Shown: piece after piece, positions 33,366 to 42,094 of the stretch
Numbering within the stretch: position 1 is the stretch's first letter
Layout: each line of letters opens with the position of its first letter
DNA from: Thiogranum sp.
Lineage (GTDB): Bacteria; Pseudomonadota; Gammaproteobacteria; DSM-19610
DNA: 47,278 nucleotides
Assembly (NCBI GenBank): GCA_030148915.1
Contig: JASBSN010000045.1
Coordinates: 1-47,278, forward strand
Direction of reading: 5' to 3'
Position numbers and translations under genes: made by a program
Notes under the pieces: generated by a model
Databases searched by the model: none
Seen by the model: the letters and a program-made list of their open reading frames with translations, nothing else
Told to the model about the DNA's origin: nothing

Positions 33366-33386
33366 TACCGGCCTTAAGGCACGGTA
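33366..33386. terminator. Hairpin between convergent genes
   Basis: TACCG-GCC, loop TTAA, GGC-A-CGGTA gives an 8-bp stem with one bulged base, 16 bases after the DUF4197 stop and overlapping the end of the opposing gene. There is only a short, distant T run, so this is a weak call for a shared terminator. Confidence 0.3.
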
Positions 33387-34378
33387 ACCACGATTTTCCC
33401 CTTTTGCTGGTTCGACTCCATATATCGGTGCGCCTCGACAATCTCTTCGAAGCCGAAAGTACGATCGATCAGCGGCTCCAAGCGCCCGGCAGCCAGCCCT
33501 GCATGTACGAACTCTTTGGCCGCGGCGAGACGCTCGTCGTGCTGAGTCAACTCGAACAGCGTGTAACCGCGCAACGTCAGCCCCTTGGCCAGGGCGCTGA
33601 ATAACGGGTAGGGTGTGGGCTGCGTCGACAGAGCGCCATATTCTATCAGCTGAGCACGGTGTGCCGCCGCAGCGGCAAGCGTTTCCAACAGGGGGCCGGC
33701 GACGGGATCGAAGACCAGATTCACGCCTTGCCCGGCGGTAATGTCCATGACGCGCTCCTGCAGATCTTCCTCCCCGGTGACAACCACATGGTCGGCCCCC
33801 GCGTCGAGAAGAAACTGTCGCTTGGCGCTACCCCGCGTAGTGGTAATGACAACCGCCTCACGCATCTTCGCCACCTGGATCGCCGCCAGCCCGACGCTGC
33901 TGCTGGCCGCTGTAATCATCACGCTCATCCCCGCGCTCAGGCCGCCCACTTCGACCAGCCCCCCGTAGGCGGTCAGATACTGCATCCAGATCGCTGCGCC
34001 TTGGGTCGGCGACAGACGCTCGGGGTAAACACTCACGGCGCGCGCCGGCACAATGACCCGCTCACCGTAGACCCCGTACTTGCCCATGGAAAAGGCCGGA
34101 ATGGTGCTTACTCTATCGCCGACTTTCAGCGTCGTGACACCCGCGCCGAGCGCCTCGATCACCCCCGCGGCCTCGTAGCCGAGCTTGGAGGGAAAACTTG
34201 GCGATTCCAGGTACTGTCCCTGTCGGAACATGATTTCCGCGCGATTCAGGCCAATGGCCTCGACGGCAATGCAGACTTCACCCTCGCCCGGCGCGGGCAG
34301 CGGATGCTGCTCCAATTTCAGTACGGAGGCATCTCCGGTGGCGTAAAAACGAACACTTCTGGCGGTGCTGGCGCTCAT
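33374..34378 (-). CDS. Zinc-type alcohol dehydrogenase-like/NADPH:quinone oxidoreductase
   Basis: MDR-superfamily oxidoreductase, 334 residues. The GroES-like N-terminal domain has GLNRAEIMFRQGQY and KLGYEAAGVIEALG; the cofactor domain has SAGMSVMITAASSSVGLAAIQVAKM. The structural-zinc Cys cluster is absent and the usual catalytic-zinc Cys is replaced (IGLNRAEIM), so it is of the zinc-free quinone oxidoreductase kind. Located 73 bases downstream of the Old Yellow Enzyme gene on the same strand, it probably belongs to that electrophile-response transcript. Confidence 0.85.
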   Translation of the reverse strand: MSASTARSVRFYATGDASVLKLEQHPLPAPGEGEVCIAVEAIGLNRAEIMFRQGQYLESPSFPSKLGYEAAGVIEALGAGVTTLKVGDRVSTIPAFSMGKYGVYGERVIVPARAVSVYPERLSPTQGAAIWMQYLTAYGGLVEVGGLSAGMSVMITAASSSVGLAAIQVAKMREAVVITTTRGSAKRQFLLDAGADHVVVTGEEDLQERVMDITAGQGVNLVFDPVAGPLLETLAAAAAHRAQLIEYGALSTQPTPYPLFSALAKGLTLRGYTLFELTQHDERLAAAKEFVHAGLAAGRLEPLIDRTFGFEEIVEAHRYMESNQQKGKIVVTVP

Positions 34379-34451
34379 GATGGCTCTCCTTGCGCCCGCG
34401 AGTGCGCCGGCGCCCTGTTGGTCTGATCACCGCGGCTGCGGCGGGCGGTAT

Positions 34452-35558
34452 TCAGGCGAGCTTTTTCTCCTCTTGCAGGGCCGGATAGTCCGTGTAGCCC
34501 GCCGCATCGCCCCCGTAGAAGGTCTTGGGGTCCGGCTCGTTGAGTTGCGCGTCCTCGGCCAGTCGCGCCGGCAGATCGGGGTTGGCGATAAACAGTTTGC
34601 CGAAGGCAATCAGATCGGCTTTGCCCTCGCGCAGCGCCTGCTGCGCACTGGCGCGGGTGTAGCCGTGGTTGGCCATATAGAGGCCGCCAAAGCGACGCTT
34701 GAGCTCCTCGTAGTCGACCAGACGCTCACCGGTCAGCATGTCGCCCTCCACCACATGCAGATAAGCGAGCCGGTGCTCGCGCAACATATCGGCCACCGCG
34801 TTGAATGTTTCCTGCGGCCGCGAGTCCTCGATGTCATTGAAGCGGTTTTCCGGAGACAGCCGAACGCCGATGCGCTGGGTCGGCCAGATCACGCTCACCG
34901 CGCGGATCACCTCGTCCAACAGGCGCAGACGCTTGGCCACACTGCCGCCGTAGGCATCGCTGCGGGTGTTGGTGCCATCACGCAGGAATTCATCCAGCAG
35001 ATACCCGTTTGCCGCATGAATCTCGACTCCGTCAAACCCCGCGTCCTTGGCCCGCTGGGCGGCGGCCGCATAATCGGCGATGATGCCCGGGATTTCGTTC
35101 AGCTCCAGCGCGCGCGGCGTTTCGAACGGCAGGTTACCTTCATAGGTCACCGCCTCGCCTTGCGCACGAATGGCTGAAGGCGCCACTGGCAGCGCATTAC
35201 CGGGCTGTAACGAGGAATGGGAAATACGCCCGACATGCCAGAGCTGGATGAAGATATGTCCGCCCTGGGCGTGCACGGCATCGGCGATCCGTCGCCAGCC
35301 GGCCACCTGCTCGTCGCTGTGAATACCCGGCGTCGAGGGGTACCCCACTCCCTGCGCGGAGATCTGACTGGCCTCGGTAATGATCAGCCCGGCACTCGCC
35401 CGCTGAGTGTAATATTCAACATTCAGATCCGTCGGCACATTGCCGTTTCCGGCGCGGTTGCGGGTCAGCGGCGCCATCACTACGCGGTTCGCCAAGACGA
35501 GGTCGCCCAGCGCAAGCGGAGTGAAGAGATCTGCGGTCGATGATTCAATACCTGACAT
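34452..35558 (-). CDS. Old Yellow Enzyme-family alkene reductase (NemA-like)
   Basis: FMN-dependent ene-reductase that uses NADPH to reduce activated alkenes, N-ethylmaleimide, nitrate esters or quinones. 368 residues, TIM barrel. Motifs: FTPLALGDLVLANRVVMAPLTR at the N-terminus, FIQLWHVGRISH (about 99-110), and the substrate-binding His-Asn pair in VEIHAANGYLLDEFLRDGTN followed by RSDAYGGS. A LysR regulator is divergent, with 114 bases between. It leads an apparent two-gene transcript with the quinone oxidoreductase-like gene. Confidence 0.93.
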   Translation of the reverse strand: MSGIESSTADLFTPLALGDLVLANRVVMAPLTRNRAGNGNVPTDLNVEYYTQRASAGLIITEASQISAQGVGYPSTPGIHSDEQVAGWRRIADAVHAQGGHIFIQLWHVGRISHSSLQPGNALPVAPSAIRAQGEAVTYEGNLPFETPRALELNEIPGIIADYAAAAQRAKDAGFDGVEIHAANGYLLDEFLRDGTNTRSDAYGGSVAKRLRLLDEVIRAVSVIWPTQRIGVRLSPENRFNDIEDSRPQETFNAVADMLREHRLAYLHVVEGDMLTGERLVDYEELKRRFGGLYMANHGYTRASAQQALREGKADLIAFGKLFIANPDLPARLAEDAQLNEPDPKTFYGGDAAGYTDYPALQEEKKLA

Positions 35559-35642
35559 AGTGTGGACTCCTTCCTGAATGTTCGGTGATGGCTATTCTAG
35601 CGGCGATACTGTCTTCCAAATAGCATCAAAATGTCGTATATA

Positions 35643-35661
35643 TGTTTCCATTAAAGAAACA
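35643..35661. promoter_or_regulatory. LysR-type operator candidate
   Basis: TGTTTC, seven bases, GAAACA forms a perfect inverted repeat that contains the T-n11-A arrangement typical of LysR-type sites. It lies between the divergent OYE and LysR genes, 12 bases before the LysR ATG, a position suited to autorepression. Confidence 0.6.
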
Positions 35662-35672
35662 ATGAGGCGTTT

Positions 35673-36581
35673 ATGGATACTGCCAGCCGCCTGATCTTAT
35701 TCGCCGATGTGATCGACAGCGGTAATTTCAGTAAAGCCGCCGAGCGGCGTGCCGTCAATCGTTCTCTGGTGAGCAAGCAGCTGGCAAAACTCGAAGAGGA
35801 CTTGGGTGTTCGTCTGCTCAACCGCACCACCCGCAGCCTGAGTCTCACTGACGCGGGGCGCGCGGTCTATCAGCACGCCAACACCTTACGCGAGCAACTG
35901 CGGGAGACCGACGCCCTGGTGGCGTCGTTGCGCGATGAAGTCAGCGGTGAGCTGCGCATTTCCAGCACCACTCATTTCGGCCGCCTGCACGTGCTGCCGG
36001 TGATCGAAGCGCTGGCCGCGCAGTATCCGCTTCTCACCGTCGAACTGCGTCTCGAGGACCGTTACGTGGATATTGTCGGCGAGCGTTATGACGTAGCGAT
36101 TCGGATTACCGAACCGGACGATTCTTCCCTGGTGGCGCGCAAACTCGCCGACAACCCGTTTGTAATGGTCGCATCGCCGGCTTATCTGCAACGCCATGGC
36201 ACGCCCCGGACGCTTGACGATCTCCTCGACCATCGGTTCGTCGTGTATTCCGGCGCCTACGGAGTCAACAATCATTGGCGCTACCGCGAAGGTTCGGAAA
36301 TCAAGACCTTTGCCGTCACTCCGCGGATTAAGGTCAATGACGCCCATGCCCTGTTGAAAGCGACACAAGACGGCGTCGGTCTCGCGCTCCTGCCTACCTT
36401 CGTCGGACGCGAAGCCCTGCAAGGAGGTTCTCTGGTGCCGGTGTTAGCCGACCTGCCGCTTATCCCCTATTATCCCATTTATATCATGTACCCCAGCCGC
36501 AACCACCTTCCACATAAAACCCGCCTGTTTATCGATCGGCTGGTCGACTATGTCGGTACGCCGGCTTTCTGGAACACCTAA
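35673..36581 (+). CDS. LysR-family transcriptional regulator
   Basis: 302 residues. The N-terminal winged helix-turn-helix is clear (LILFADVIDSGNFSKAAERRAVNRSLVSKQLAKLEEDLG in segments at about 6-45, then RLLNRTTRSLSLTDAG). The C-terminal periplasmic-binding-type effector domain (about 90-295) begins SGELRISSTTHFGRLHVLPV. Divergent from the Old Yellow Enzyme gene, which it most likely controls in response to an electrophile or quinone. A palindrome in the shared promoter region is a candidate site. A repeat element starts directly after its stop. Confidence 0.93.
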   Translation: MDTASRLILFADVIDSGNFSKAAERRAVNRSLVSKQLAKLEEDLGVRLLNRTTRSLSLTDAGRAVYQHANTLREQLRETDALVASLRDEVSGELRISSTTHFGRLHVLPVIEALAAQYPLLTVELRLEDRYVDIVGERYDVAIRITEPDDSSLVARKLADNPFVMVASPAYLQRHGTPRTLDDLLDHRFVVYSGAYGVNNHWRYREGSEIKTFAVTPRIKVNDAHALLKATQDGVGLALLPTFVGREALQGGSLVPVLADLPLIPYYPIYIMYPSRNHLPHKTRLFIDRLVDYVGTPAFWNT

Positions 36582-36582
36582 G

Positions 36583-36765
36583 GACACCCTGATCAATTCG
36601 TCATACCGGCTCATCAATTCGTCATACCGGCTCAGGCCGGTAGCCAAGCTTTTGTGAAACCCCTCGATGACCCGCTTCGCCCGCCCTGCGGGCGTTCAAC
36701 GCGCCAGCGCTTTTGTCTGGCCTACGCCAGAATGACGCAATAGGAATAAATCAGAGGTTCCCTAA
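36583..36765. repeat. MITE-like repeat, copy 2 with internal 21-bp duplication
   Basis: Close relative of the unit at 22991-23157. Its right half (GCTTTTGTCTGGCCTACGCC and on to TTCCCTAA at 36758-36765) is almost identical to copy 1. The left arm contains a perfect 21-base tandem duplication (36593-36613 and 36614-36634) that accounts for its greater length. It fills the space between the LysR stop and the convergent peroxidase-like gene, whose stop is 64 bases away. Confidence 0.75.
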
Positions 36766-36829
36766 TCCGCTCCAGTAAATGAGCTTGCCCTACGCTGCTG
36801 AGCAGCAACACTTACAGCCCAAATCCGCG

Positions 36830-38494
36830 TCATTCGTAGTCCTCATTCAATGCCCGCAAAAAGGCGGCGATGGGCGCCACGTCTTCGGGCCGCAAACGGA
36901 TACCGCGAAGCGCCGGGGCGGGGTTGCGCAACTGCCCGCGGCGCGCCTGGACCGAGCTCGCCCGATAAAATTCGATCACCGCCTCCAGGCTGTCCAACCG
37001 GCCATTGTGCATATAGGGCGCAGCGTGACCTAAATCCCGCAGGCCGGGGGTTTTAAAGGTGGCGATGCTACGCTCCAGCAACGCCGCTTCGGTACACGGC
37101 GACCGGCGTGGCGCTCCCGGCCGCGCCCGCTGTAGGCCCGCCTCCAGCGGCTCGCGGCACAACAGCCCACCGAGGGTGCCCTGGACATCCGGGTAATCCG
37201 CGTTGGCAAATATATTCCATGCACCCAAATCGGTTTCACCCGGGCGTTCCCCGGTGGCGATAGCCCGAAACGGCTCGCGTGCATCGGGGTGTGCCGGGGT
37301 GGCCGGCAGCCAGGCGTCCGGGTCGCGCCTGCGCACCGCTAAAGACGGTATATACAACGCCTCGAAGGCGCCTTCGCCGTGCACCTCATCGTACTCCATC
37401 TGAGTCACACCCGTGTTGTGCAGAGAAAAATCGGTAAAATTTGGTGCCGCGTGACAAGCGACACAATTACCCGCGCTGCGTTGCCTGGGCCCGCGGAGGT
37501 GGGGTCGTGTGAAAAAGAGTTTCATACCCGCCAGTTCCGTCGGACCGAATACAAACGCTTGGTCGTGAAAGGCAAACGCCGCGTCTTCGGGGGTGACGAA
37601 CTGCGGCTTTTTCAGGCGCTTCAGTTGGTGCAGCAGACGCCGGCTGTAAGCCGAGGCCGATTCGCCGGTGCGCGGCTGGCGCGGTAGCGCATTCTTGTCG
37701 AGAAACAGATCGTAGGGCGAGGCGTTGAATGCGCCGTCCTCGTCTCTGGAAAATTCCAGGTCCTCGACATAGGCGGCTGTCAGACGGCTCACCTGATCAA
37801 AAATCTCTGCGTCGCTGGCCGTGTCGACATCGATACGCCAGGCTTCGGGCAACCTCAGCTCCTCGGGGATCGACGGGTCAGTGCCCTGCAGTACCACGCG
37901 GTAGGCGCCGCCGAACTCCTGTGCCAGTTCGCCACTACCGTCGTCATGGCGTATCACGGCGGCGAAATGACGTATCGCCTGCTCCTGTTCACTCGGCAGC
38001 CAACCGTAGTTGCGGCCGGTATAGGTGCCCTTGACCAGGTCCTGCAATGTGGCGAATTCCCCGTCAAAATGGAACAGGTCACCGCCGGCACGCGGCAACG
38101 ACGCGTTGACCAGCGGCGGGCTGTTGCGCACCGCGTGGGTGCGGCCGTCCTCGCGCCAGGGGATGGGACTGCGGCGGGCAAAATCATTGTAGCTGCGCAT
38201 ACCACCGGCGGTACTGTCGAGCTGCTGGTCGACCAGATGGCAGGCGGCACAATTCATCGACTGCCCGGCAAACGCCCCGGGCAAGGATCCGTCCGGGGTT
38301 TCAGTGCTATCCATGACCGGATCGCCTCCCTGGCCGTGGGCTAAGTAATACTGGGCGAAACGCGTTTCGAGAAACAGCCGTTCGCCAAGGGCGATGGGGG
38401 CCGGATCGGCGGCCTGCTCCGCGCCGATCACCGGGCCGACCAACAAGGCCAGACAGGAGACGATCAGTCCGGGTTTGGGTACTGCGTACATCAT
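36830..38494 (-). CDS. Di-heme cytochrome c peroxidase-like protein (CcpA/MauG superfamily)
   Basis: Secreted c-type cytochrome, 554 residues, clearly longer than the usual 330-380 of bacterial cytochrome c peroxidases. A signal peptide spans about 1-25 (cleavage near VIGA-EQ). Two heme-binding motifs are seen: CAACH (82-86) and CVACH (344-348). The C-terminal domain has TPGLRDLGHAAPYMHNGRLDSLEAVIEFY, where the heme-ligand-type Met of YMHNG is conserved. The segment between the hemes (about 100-335) is expanded. It follows the DUF2325 gene by 38 bases and is likely under the same Fur-controlled promoter. Peroxide detoxification or a MauG-like protein oxidation are both possible. Confidence 0.87.
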   Translation of the reverse strand: MMYAVPKPGLIVSCLALLVGPVIGAEQAADPAPIALGERLFLETRFAQYYLAHGQGGDPVMDSTETPDGSLPGAFAGQSMNCAACHLVDQQLDSTAGGMRSYNDFARRSPIPWREDGRTHAVRNSPPLVNASLPRAGGDLFHFDGEFATLQDLVKGTYTGRNYGWLPSEQEQAIRHFAAVIRHDDGSGELAQEFGGAYRVVLQGTDPSIPEELRLPEAWRIDVDTASDAEIFDQVSRLTAAYVEDLEFSRDEDGAFNASPYDLFLDKNALPRQPRTGESASAYSRRLLHQLKRLKKPQFVTPEDAAFAFHDQAFVFGPTELAGMKLFFTRPHLRGPRQRSAGNCVACHAAPNFTDFSLHNTGVTQMEYDEVHGEGAFEALYIPSLAVRRRDPDAWLPATPAHPDAREPFRAIATGERPGETDLGAWNIFANADYPDVQGTLGGLLCREPLEAGLQRARPGAPRRSPCTEAALLERSIATFKTPGLRDLGHAAPYMHNGRLDSLEAVIEFYRASSVQARRGQLRNPAPALRGIRLRPEDVAPIAAFLRALNEDYE

Positions 38495-38532
38495 GCGATT
38501 TTTCCTTCTGGTAAAGTTCAGCGTGCGGTGGT

Positions 38533-39777
38533 TCAGGCGGCGACCTCGCTCAAACCCCGTGTAAAGGCGGCCAGGCTCGATCTGGGGAGTAACACCAATT
38601 GTTTGCCATGGCGCTTACAGAATTGCCGGACGCGGTTGGTGGCGTCATGACTGACACAGTCCAATGGACAAAGCACCGCATCGGCCTGGGGCAGAATAGA
38701 ACCCAGGCGCAGGCGCCCGTCATGCAAACCGCCGTCATGATGGATGAAACGGCCGTTCTGACGCTCGACCAGGGCGCGAAACCGTGCGCATTGTCGCGCT
38801 CTTCCGCCCACATAGAGAATGCAACGTCCGCACAGATTGAGAGAATTCGCACACCCTTCCTGCTCGCCACAGCCGCTACAATCCGCTGCCAGCAGTTTCT
38901 CCAGAGCCAGTTCCAGGGCATCGCGCTCGACCTGCAACTCCGCCAGACGGCCCTCCAGGCGCAGCACGCGATCGCCCTGTTTCACCGCCATGCGTTGCCA
39001 TTGCTGCAGACCGGCTTGGGCTTGCGCTGTCTGTCGCTGCTCGGTGGCCAGGTGTTCGGCGTAGTGCTCGAGTTGAGCTTGCAGCCGACACCGGCGAGGG
39101 TCATCTTCCAGCGCCCGCAGGCGTTCGCGCATGCGTTGGTCGCCTTGCAGCCTGGTGTGCGCCTGCCGCAGATCTTTCTGTAAGCGGACCAGCGCCCGCT
39201 CACGCTTGGTGCTCTGTATCATTGCCTTTTTTTCACTGGCGGCGAGTTGCTTGGTCAACGTCGCCGACAGGTGTCTCAGGCGCGTGAGTTCCTGCTTATC
39301 GACCCGCACCGCCGCCCCGGCCAGGTGCGAGAGCATATGGACTTCACCGTAAACGCGATCGAGCAACTCAACTGAGGCCCCCGGATGCGTCACCAGAGCC
39401 CAATAGGCCGGCGCTAATTCGCCAGACAGGACGGCCGCCCGCCAGTGCTTTTCCAGCTCTGCGTCACTGTCCAGGCGGCCAAAAAGGCGGATCGTCAGCC
39501 GGTATTTGCGATCCAGGTATTTACCGAGGCGTCCGGCGGCACGGCTGTGCTCTGCGGCGATACAGACGTAGGACCGATGCAACTCGTAATCGGTCGCCGA
39601 ACCTGGCACCCGCAGCCCCAATTTAGGGCAAAGACGGCGTAACTCCGACAGCGACAGGCAGGTGCCCACCACGCTGCAATGAAACGGTCTATCAAGCTCC
39701 CAGAGTTTCTTTCGCGCTGAAAACCCGGAGTTTGTATCGTCCGCCTCCGTAAGCGGTTGTTCGCATTTCCTACACAC
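38533..39777 (-). CDS. DUF2325 protein with Cys-rich centre and coiled coil
   Basis: 414 residues, GTG start, function unknown. The N-terminus carries a CxxC pair (MCRKC), the middle (about 165-297) is a long Gln/Arg-rich coiled coil (LRQAHTRLQGDQRMRERL), then comes a Cys cluster C300, C303, C309, C316, C319 (CSGCGEQEGC and LCGRC) that could bind zinc or an Fe-S cluster. The C-terminal DUF2325 domain starts at ILYVGGRARQC and ends QLVLLPRSSLAAF; the same fold has been noted in dinucleotide- or DNA-related proteins only loosely. A Fur-box promoter lies directly upstream and the di-heme peroxidase-like gene follows, so its role is presumably iron-related. Confidence 0.8.
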   Translation of the reverse strand: MCRKCEQPLTEADDTNSGFSARKKLWELDRPFHCSVVGTCLSLSELRRLCPKLGLRVPGSATDYELHRSYVCIAAEHSRAAGRLGKYLDRKYRLTIRLFGRLDSDAELEKHWRAAVLSGELAPAYWALVTHPGASVELLDRVYGEVHMLSHLAGAAVRVDKQELTRLRHLSATLTKQLAASEKKAMIQSTKRERALVRLQKDLRQAHTRLQGDQRMRERLRALEDDPRRCRLQAQLEHYAEHLATEQRQTAQAQAGLQQWQRMAVKQGDRVLRLEGRLAELQVERDALELALEKLLAADCSGCGEQEGCANSLNLCGRCILYVGGRARQCARFRALVERQNGRFIHHDGGLHDGRLRLGSILPQADAVLCPLDCVSHDATNRVRQFCKRHGKQLVLLPRSSLAAFTRGLSEVAA

Positions 39778-39812
39778 CCCGGTGCCCCGATCAGCTTCGT
39801 TGATAAGATTTG

Positions 39813-39841
39813 AATGATAATCGTTCTCATTCTCATGTCAA
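39813..39841 (-). promoter_or_regulatory. Fur box overlapping a sigma-70 promoter for DUF2325/peroxidase operon
   Basis: On the minus strand TTGACA (39841-39836) and TATCAT (39819-39814) are separated by 16 bases, a strong promoter. AATGATAATCGTTCTCATT (39813-39831, plus strand) fits the 19-bp Fur box and its 7-1-7 core TGATAAT-C-GTTCTCA, covering the -10 and spacer. Fur with iron would block polymerase. The transcript starts about 30 bases before the GTG of the DUF2325 gene. Confidence 0.8.
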
Positions 39842-39869
39842 ACCTTTTTCGGCGCGCCCTTTCATGCGC

Positions 39870-40979
39870 TCATTCCAAGCGCTGGGTAAAAAACCACCCG
39901 GCCAGCGCCAGTGTCAACGCCCCGATCACCAACAATGGCCAGGTGTTGGCCCATACATCCATAAAGGGCATATTTTTTAAAAACAATCCTTTCAAGGTGA
40001 TGAGAAAATGCTTCAGCGGATTGGCCCAGCTTGCGACCTGCAGCCAGTGGGGCATGTTTTCCACCGGCGCCGCGTAACCCGAAAGGGTGACCGCGGGCAC
40101 CATGAAAATAAACGCCCCTAGAATCGCCTGCTGCTGGGTTTGCGAAAGGGCGGATAGAAACAGCCCGACGCCAACCACCGACATGACAAAAATGAACAAG
40201 GCAAACAGCAACAGAAGGAACGAACCTGTAAACGGCACGCCAAAGACGCCCGTGCCGACGGCGAAAATCAACAACCCTTCGCCCATGCCGACCAGCACCG
40301 CCGGCACGGTCTTACCGAACAATATCTCGGCGGGGGTGAGCGGCGAGACCAACAACTGATCGAAGGTGCCCAGTTCGCGCTCCCGCGCTACCGAAAGCGA
40401 AGTAACCATAAGCGTAATAAGCATGGCCAGAATGCCCACCAGCGACGGTACCGTGAACCACAGATAGAGCAGGTTTTCATTGAACCAGTTGCGCGCCACG
40501 ATAACGGTCGAGGGCAGCAGATGAGGCCTGGCAGCGAGTATCGCCCGCTCATAGTCTGCGACCAGTTGGGTAATATAGCCGTTAACGATTTGGGCGGCGT
40601 TGGAGCGGCGCCCATCCAGAATCACTTGCAGGGTGGCCGGCTCCCCCGCTTCTATGTTGCGGGAAAAGTCTGCCGGTATATAGAGCGTGGCCATGACCTT
40701 CTGTCGATCGATCAGGGGTCGTAAAGCGCTCAGGTTGTCGACAAATCTGATCTCGGTGAAAGTGGGCGAACCGCTCAGGCGCTGGACGATTTCGTAGCCG
40801 TGTTTGCCGTGGTCCTGGTTAAACACCGCCACACTGACATTTTTGACTTCTAGGGTGGCTGCAAACGCAAACACAACCAGTTGCAGCACCGGCGGCCCGA
40901 TGAGGATCAAACGCCCTCGGCGATCACGAAACAAGGTGAGCAGCTCTTTTACGATCAGCGCAAAAATACGCCCGCTCAT
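39870..40979 (-). CDS. ybhR: ABC-2 type exporter permease, YbhR-like
   Basis: Inner-membrane subunit of the YbhGFSR-type exporter, 369 residues. It has one N-terminal helix (about 23-42, LILIGPPVLQLVVFAFAATL), a periplasmic domain of about 130 residues, and five helices in the C-terminal half, including VTSLSVARERELGTFDQLLVSP, the conserved ABC-2 coupling stretch. Its ATG overlaps the stop of the other permease gene by four bases (ATGA). It is the last gene of a five-gene unit, in the same order as E. coli cecR-ybhG-ybhF-ybhS-ybhR. Confidence 0.9.
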   Translation of the reverse strand: MSGRIFALIVKELLTLFRDRRGRLILIGPPVLQLVVFAFAATLEVKNVSVAVFNQDHGKHGYEIVQRLSGSPTFTEIRFVDNLSALRPLIDRQKVMATLYIPADFSRNIEAGEPATLQVILDGRRSNAAQIVNGYITQLVADYERAILAARPHLLPSTVIVARNWFNENLLYLWFTVPSLVGILAMLITLMVTSLSVARERELGTFDQLLVSPLTPAEILFGKTVPAVLVGMGEGLLIFAVGTGVFGVPFTGSFLLLLFALFIFVMSVVGVGLFLSALSQTQQQAILGAFIFMVPAVTLSGYAAPVENMPHWLQVASWANPLKHFLITLKGLFLKNMPFMDVWANTWPLLVIGALTLALAGWFFTQRLE

Positions 40980-42094
40980 GCGTCCAGGCGCTTTCGCGTT
41001 TTACGCGACGTGAGTAAAAAGAAAACCAGCGCGATCAACGCCATCGCCGCCATGCACAGGAGAAGCAACGGCCACACATTGCCCGTTAAAAACAGTGTTT
41101 GCAGGCTGGTGACAAAATAGCGGGCGGCGAATAGGTGCGTCAGAACCTGGATGGGTTCCGGCATGGCGCTGATCTCAAAAATAAAACCGGACAGCATAAA
41201 CGCCGGTAGAAAGGCCGACATCAGCGCCAGTTGCGCGGCGACAAACTGATCCTTGGCGATGGAGGATATCAGCAGCCCCTGCCCCAGCGCGGCCAACAAA
41301 AAGACCGCAGACACAATGCTGAGCGCGAGCAAGGAACCCCGGAAAGGCACCGCATAGACCCACATCGCTACCACGACGCACAGAAACATCGCAGCCATGC
41401 CGAGGAGAAAATACGGAATCAACTTGCCCAACAGAATCTGGCCGCTCGAGACAGGTGTGGCCATCAGCGCCTCCATCGTTCCACGCTCCCATTCCCGGGC
41501 AACCACCAAGGCGGTGAGCAAAGAACCGATCAGCGTCATGATAATGGCGATCGAGCCGGGTAACAGAAAATTCTGACTCTTCAACTCCGGGTTGTACCAA
41601 AAGCGCGGGGCGACCTGGATGGCAGCGGCGTTAGTGCTTCGCCCCTCGTCCTCGCTCTGATGCTGTGACCATACGGCGAGGACACCACGGGCGTAGTTCT
41701 GCACAAAACCGGCAATATTCGGTTCCGATCCGTCGGCGATCACCTGGATCGCCGCGCTGCGCTTGTGTTGCGCGATCTTTCGACTAAAATCCTGCGGGAT
41801 GACAATAATACCGCGGAGGCGCCCGGCGCTGAGATCATCCTGGTATTGGCGCCGATCCTTCCCGATGCTGACAACAAAAAAACGTGAATTAGCAAACGCC
41901 TCGGCGAGGCTGGTGGTATCGGCGCTCTGCGCCTCCAGCACCAGTCCCACGCGGACTTTGTTACTGTCGAGGTTGACGCCATAGCCAAAAATAAACAACA
42001 GGATTAATGGCAACACGAAGGCAATCATAATCGCGCTGGGATCGCGCATGATCTGCAGCATCTCCTTTACAACAAGAGCCTTTAGCTGCCTCAT
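40976..42094 (-). CDS. ybhS: ABC-2 type exporter permease, YbhS-like
   Basis: Second membrane subunit, 372 residues. Topology is the same as its partner: an N-terminal helix (about 24-42, IMIAFVLPLILLFIFGYGVN), a large periplasmic loop with a DGSEPNIAGFVQNYARG segment, and a C-terminal helix bundle with VVAREWERGTMEALMATPVSS. The two permeases would form a heterodimer on the double-ATPase subunit. It overlaps the ATPase gene and the ybhR-like gene by four bases each, so stoichiometric translation is likely. Confidence 0.9.
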   Translation of the reverse strand: MRQLKALVVKEMLQIMRDPSAIMIAFVLPLILLFIFGYGVNLDSNKVRVGLVLEAQSADTTSLAEAFANSRFFVVSIGKDRRQYQDDLSAGRLRGIIVIPQDFSRKIAQHKRSAAIQVIADGSEPNIAGFVQNYARGVLAVWSQHQSEDEGRSTNAAAIQVAPRFWYNPELKSQNFLLPGSIAIIMTLIGSLLTALVVAREWERGTMEALMATPVSSGQILLGKLIPYFLLGMAAMFLCVVVAMWVYAVPFRGSLLALSIVSAVFLLAALGQGLLISSIAKDQFVAAQLALMSAFLPAFMLSGFIFEISAMPEPIQVLTHLFAARYFVTSLQTLFLTGNVWPLLLLCMAAMALIALVFFLLTSRKTRKRLDA

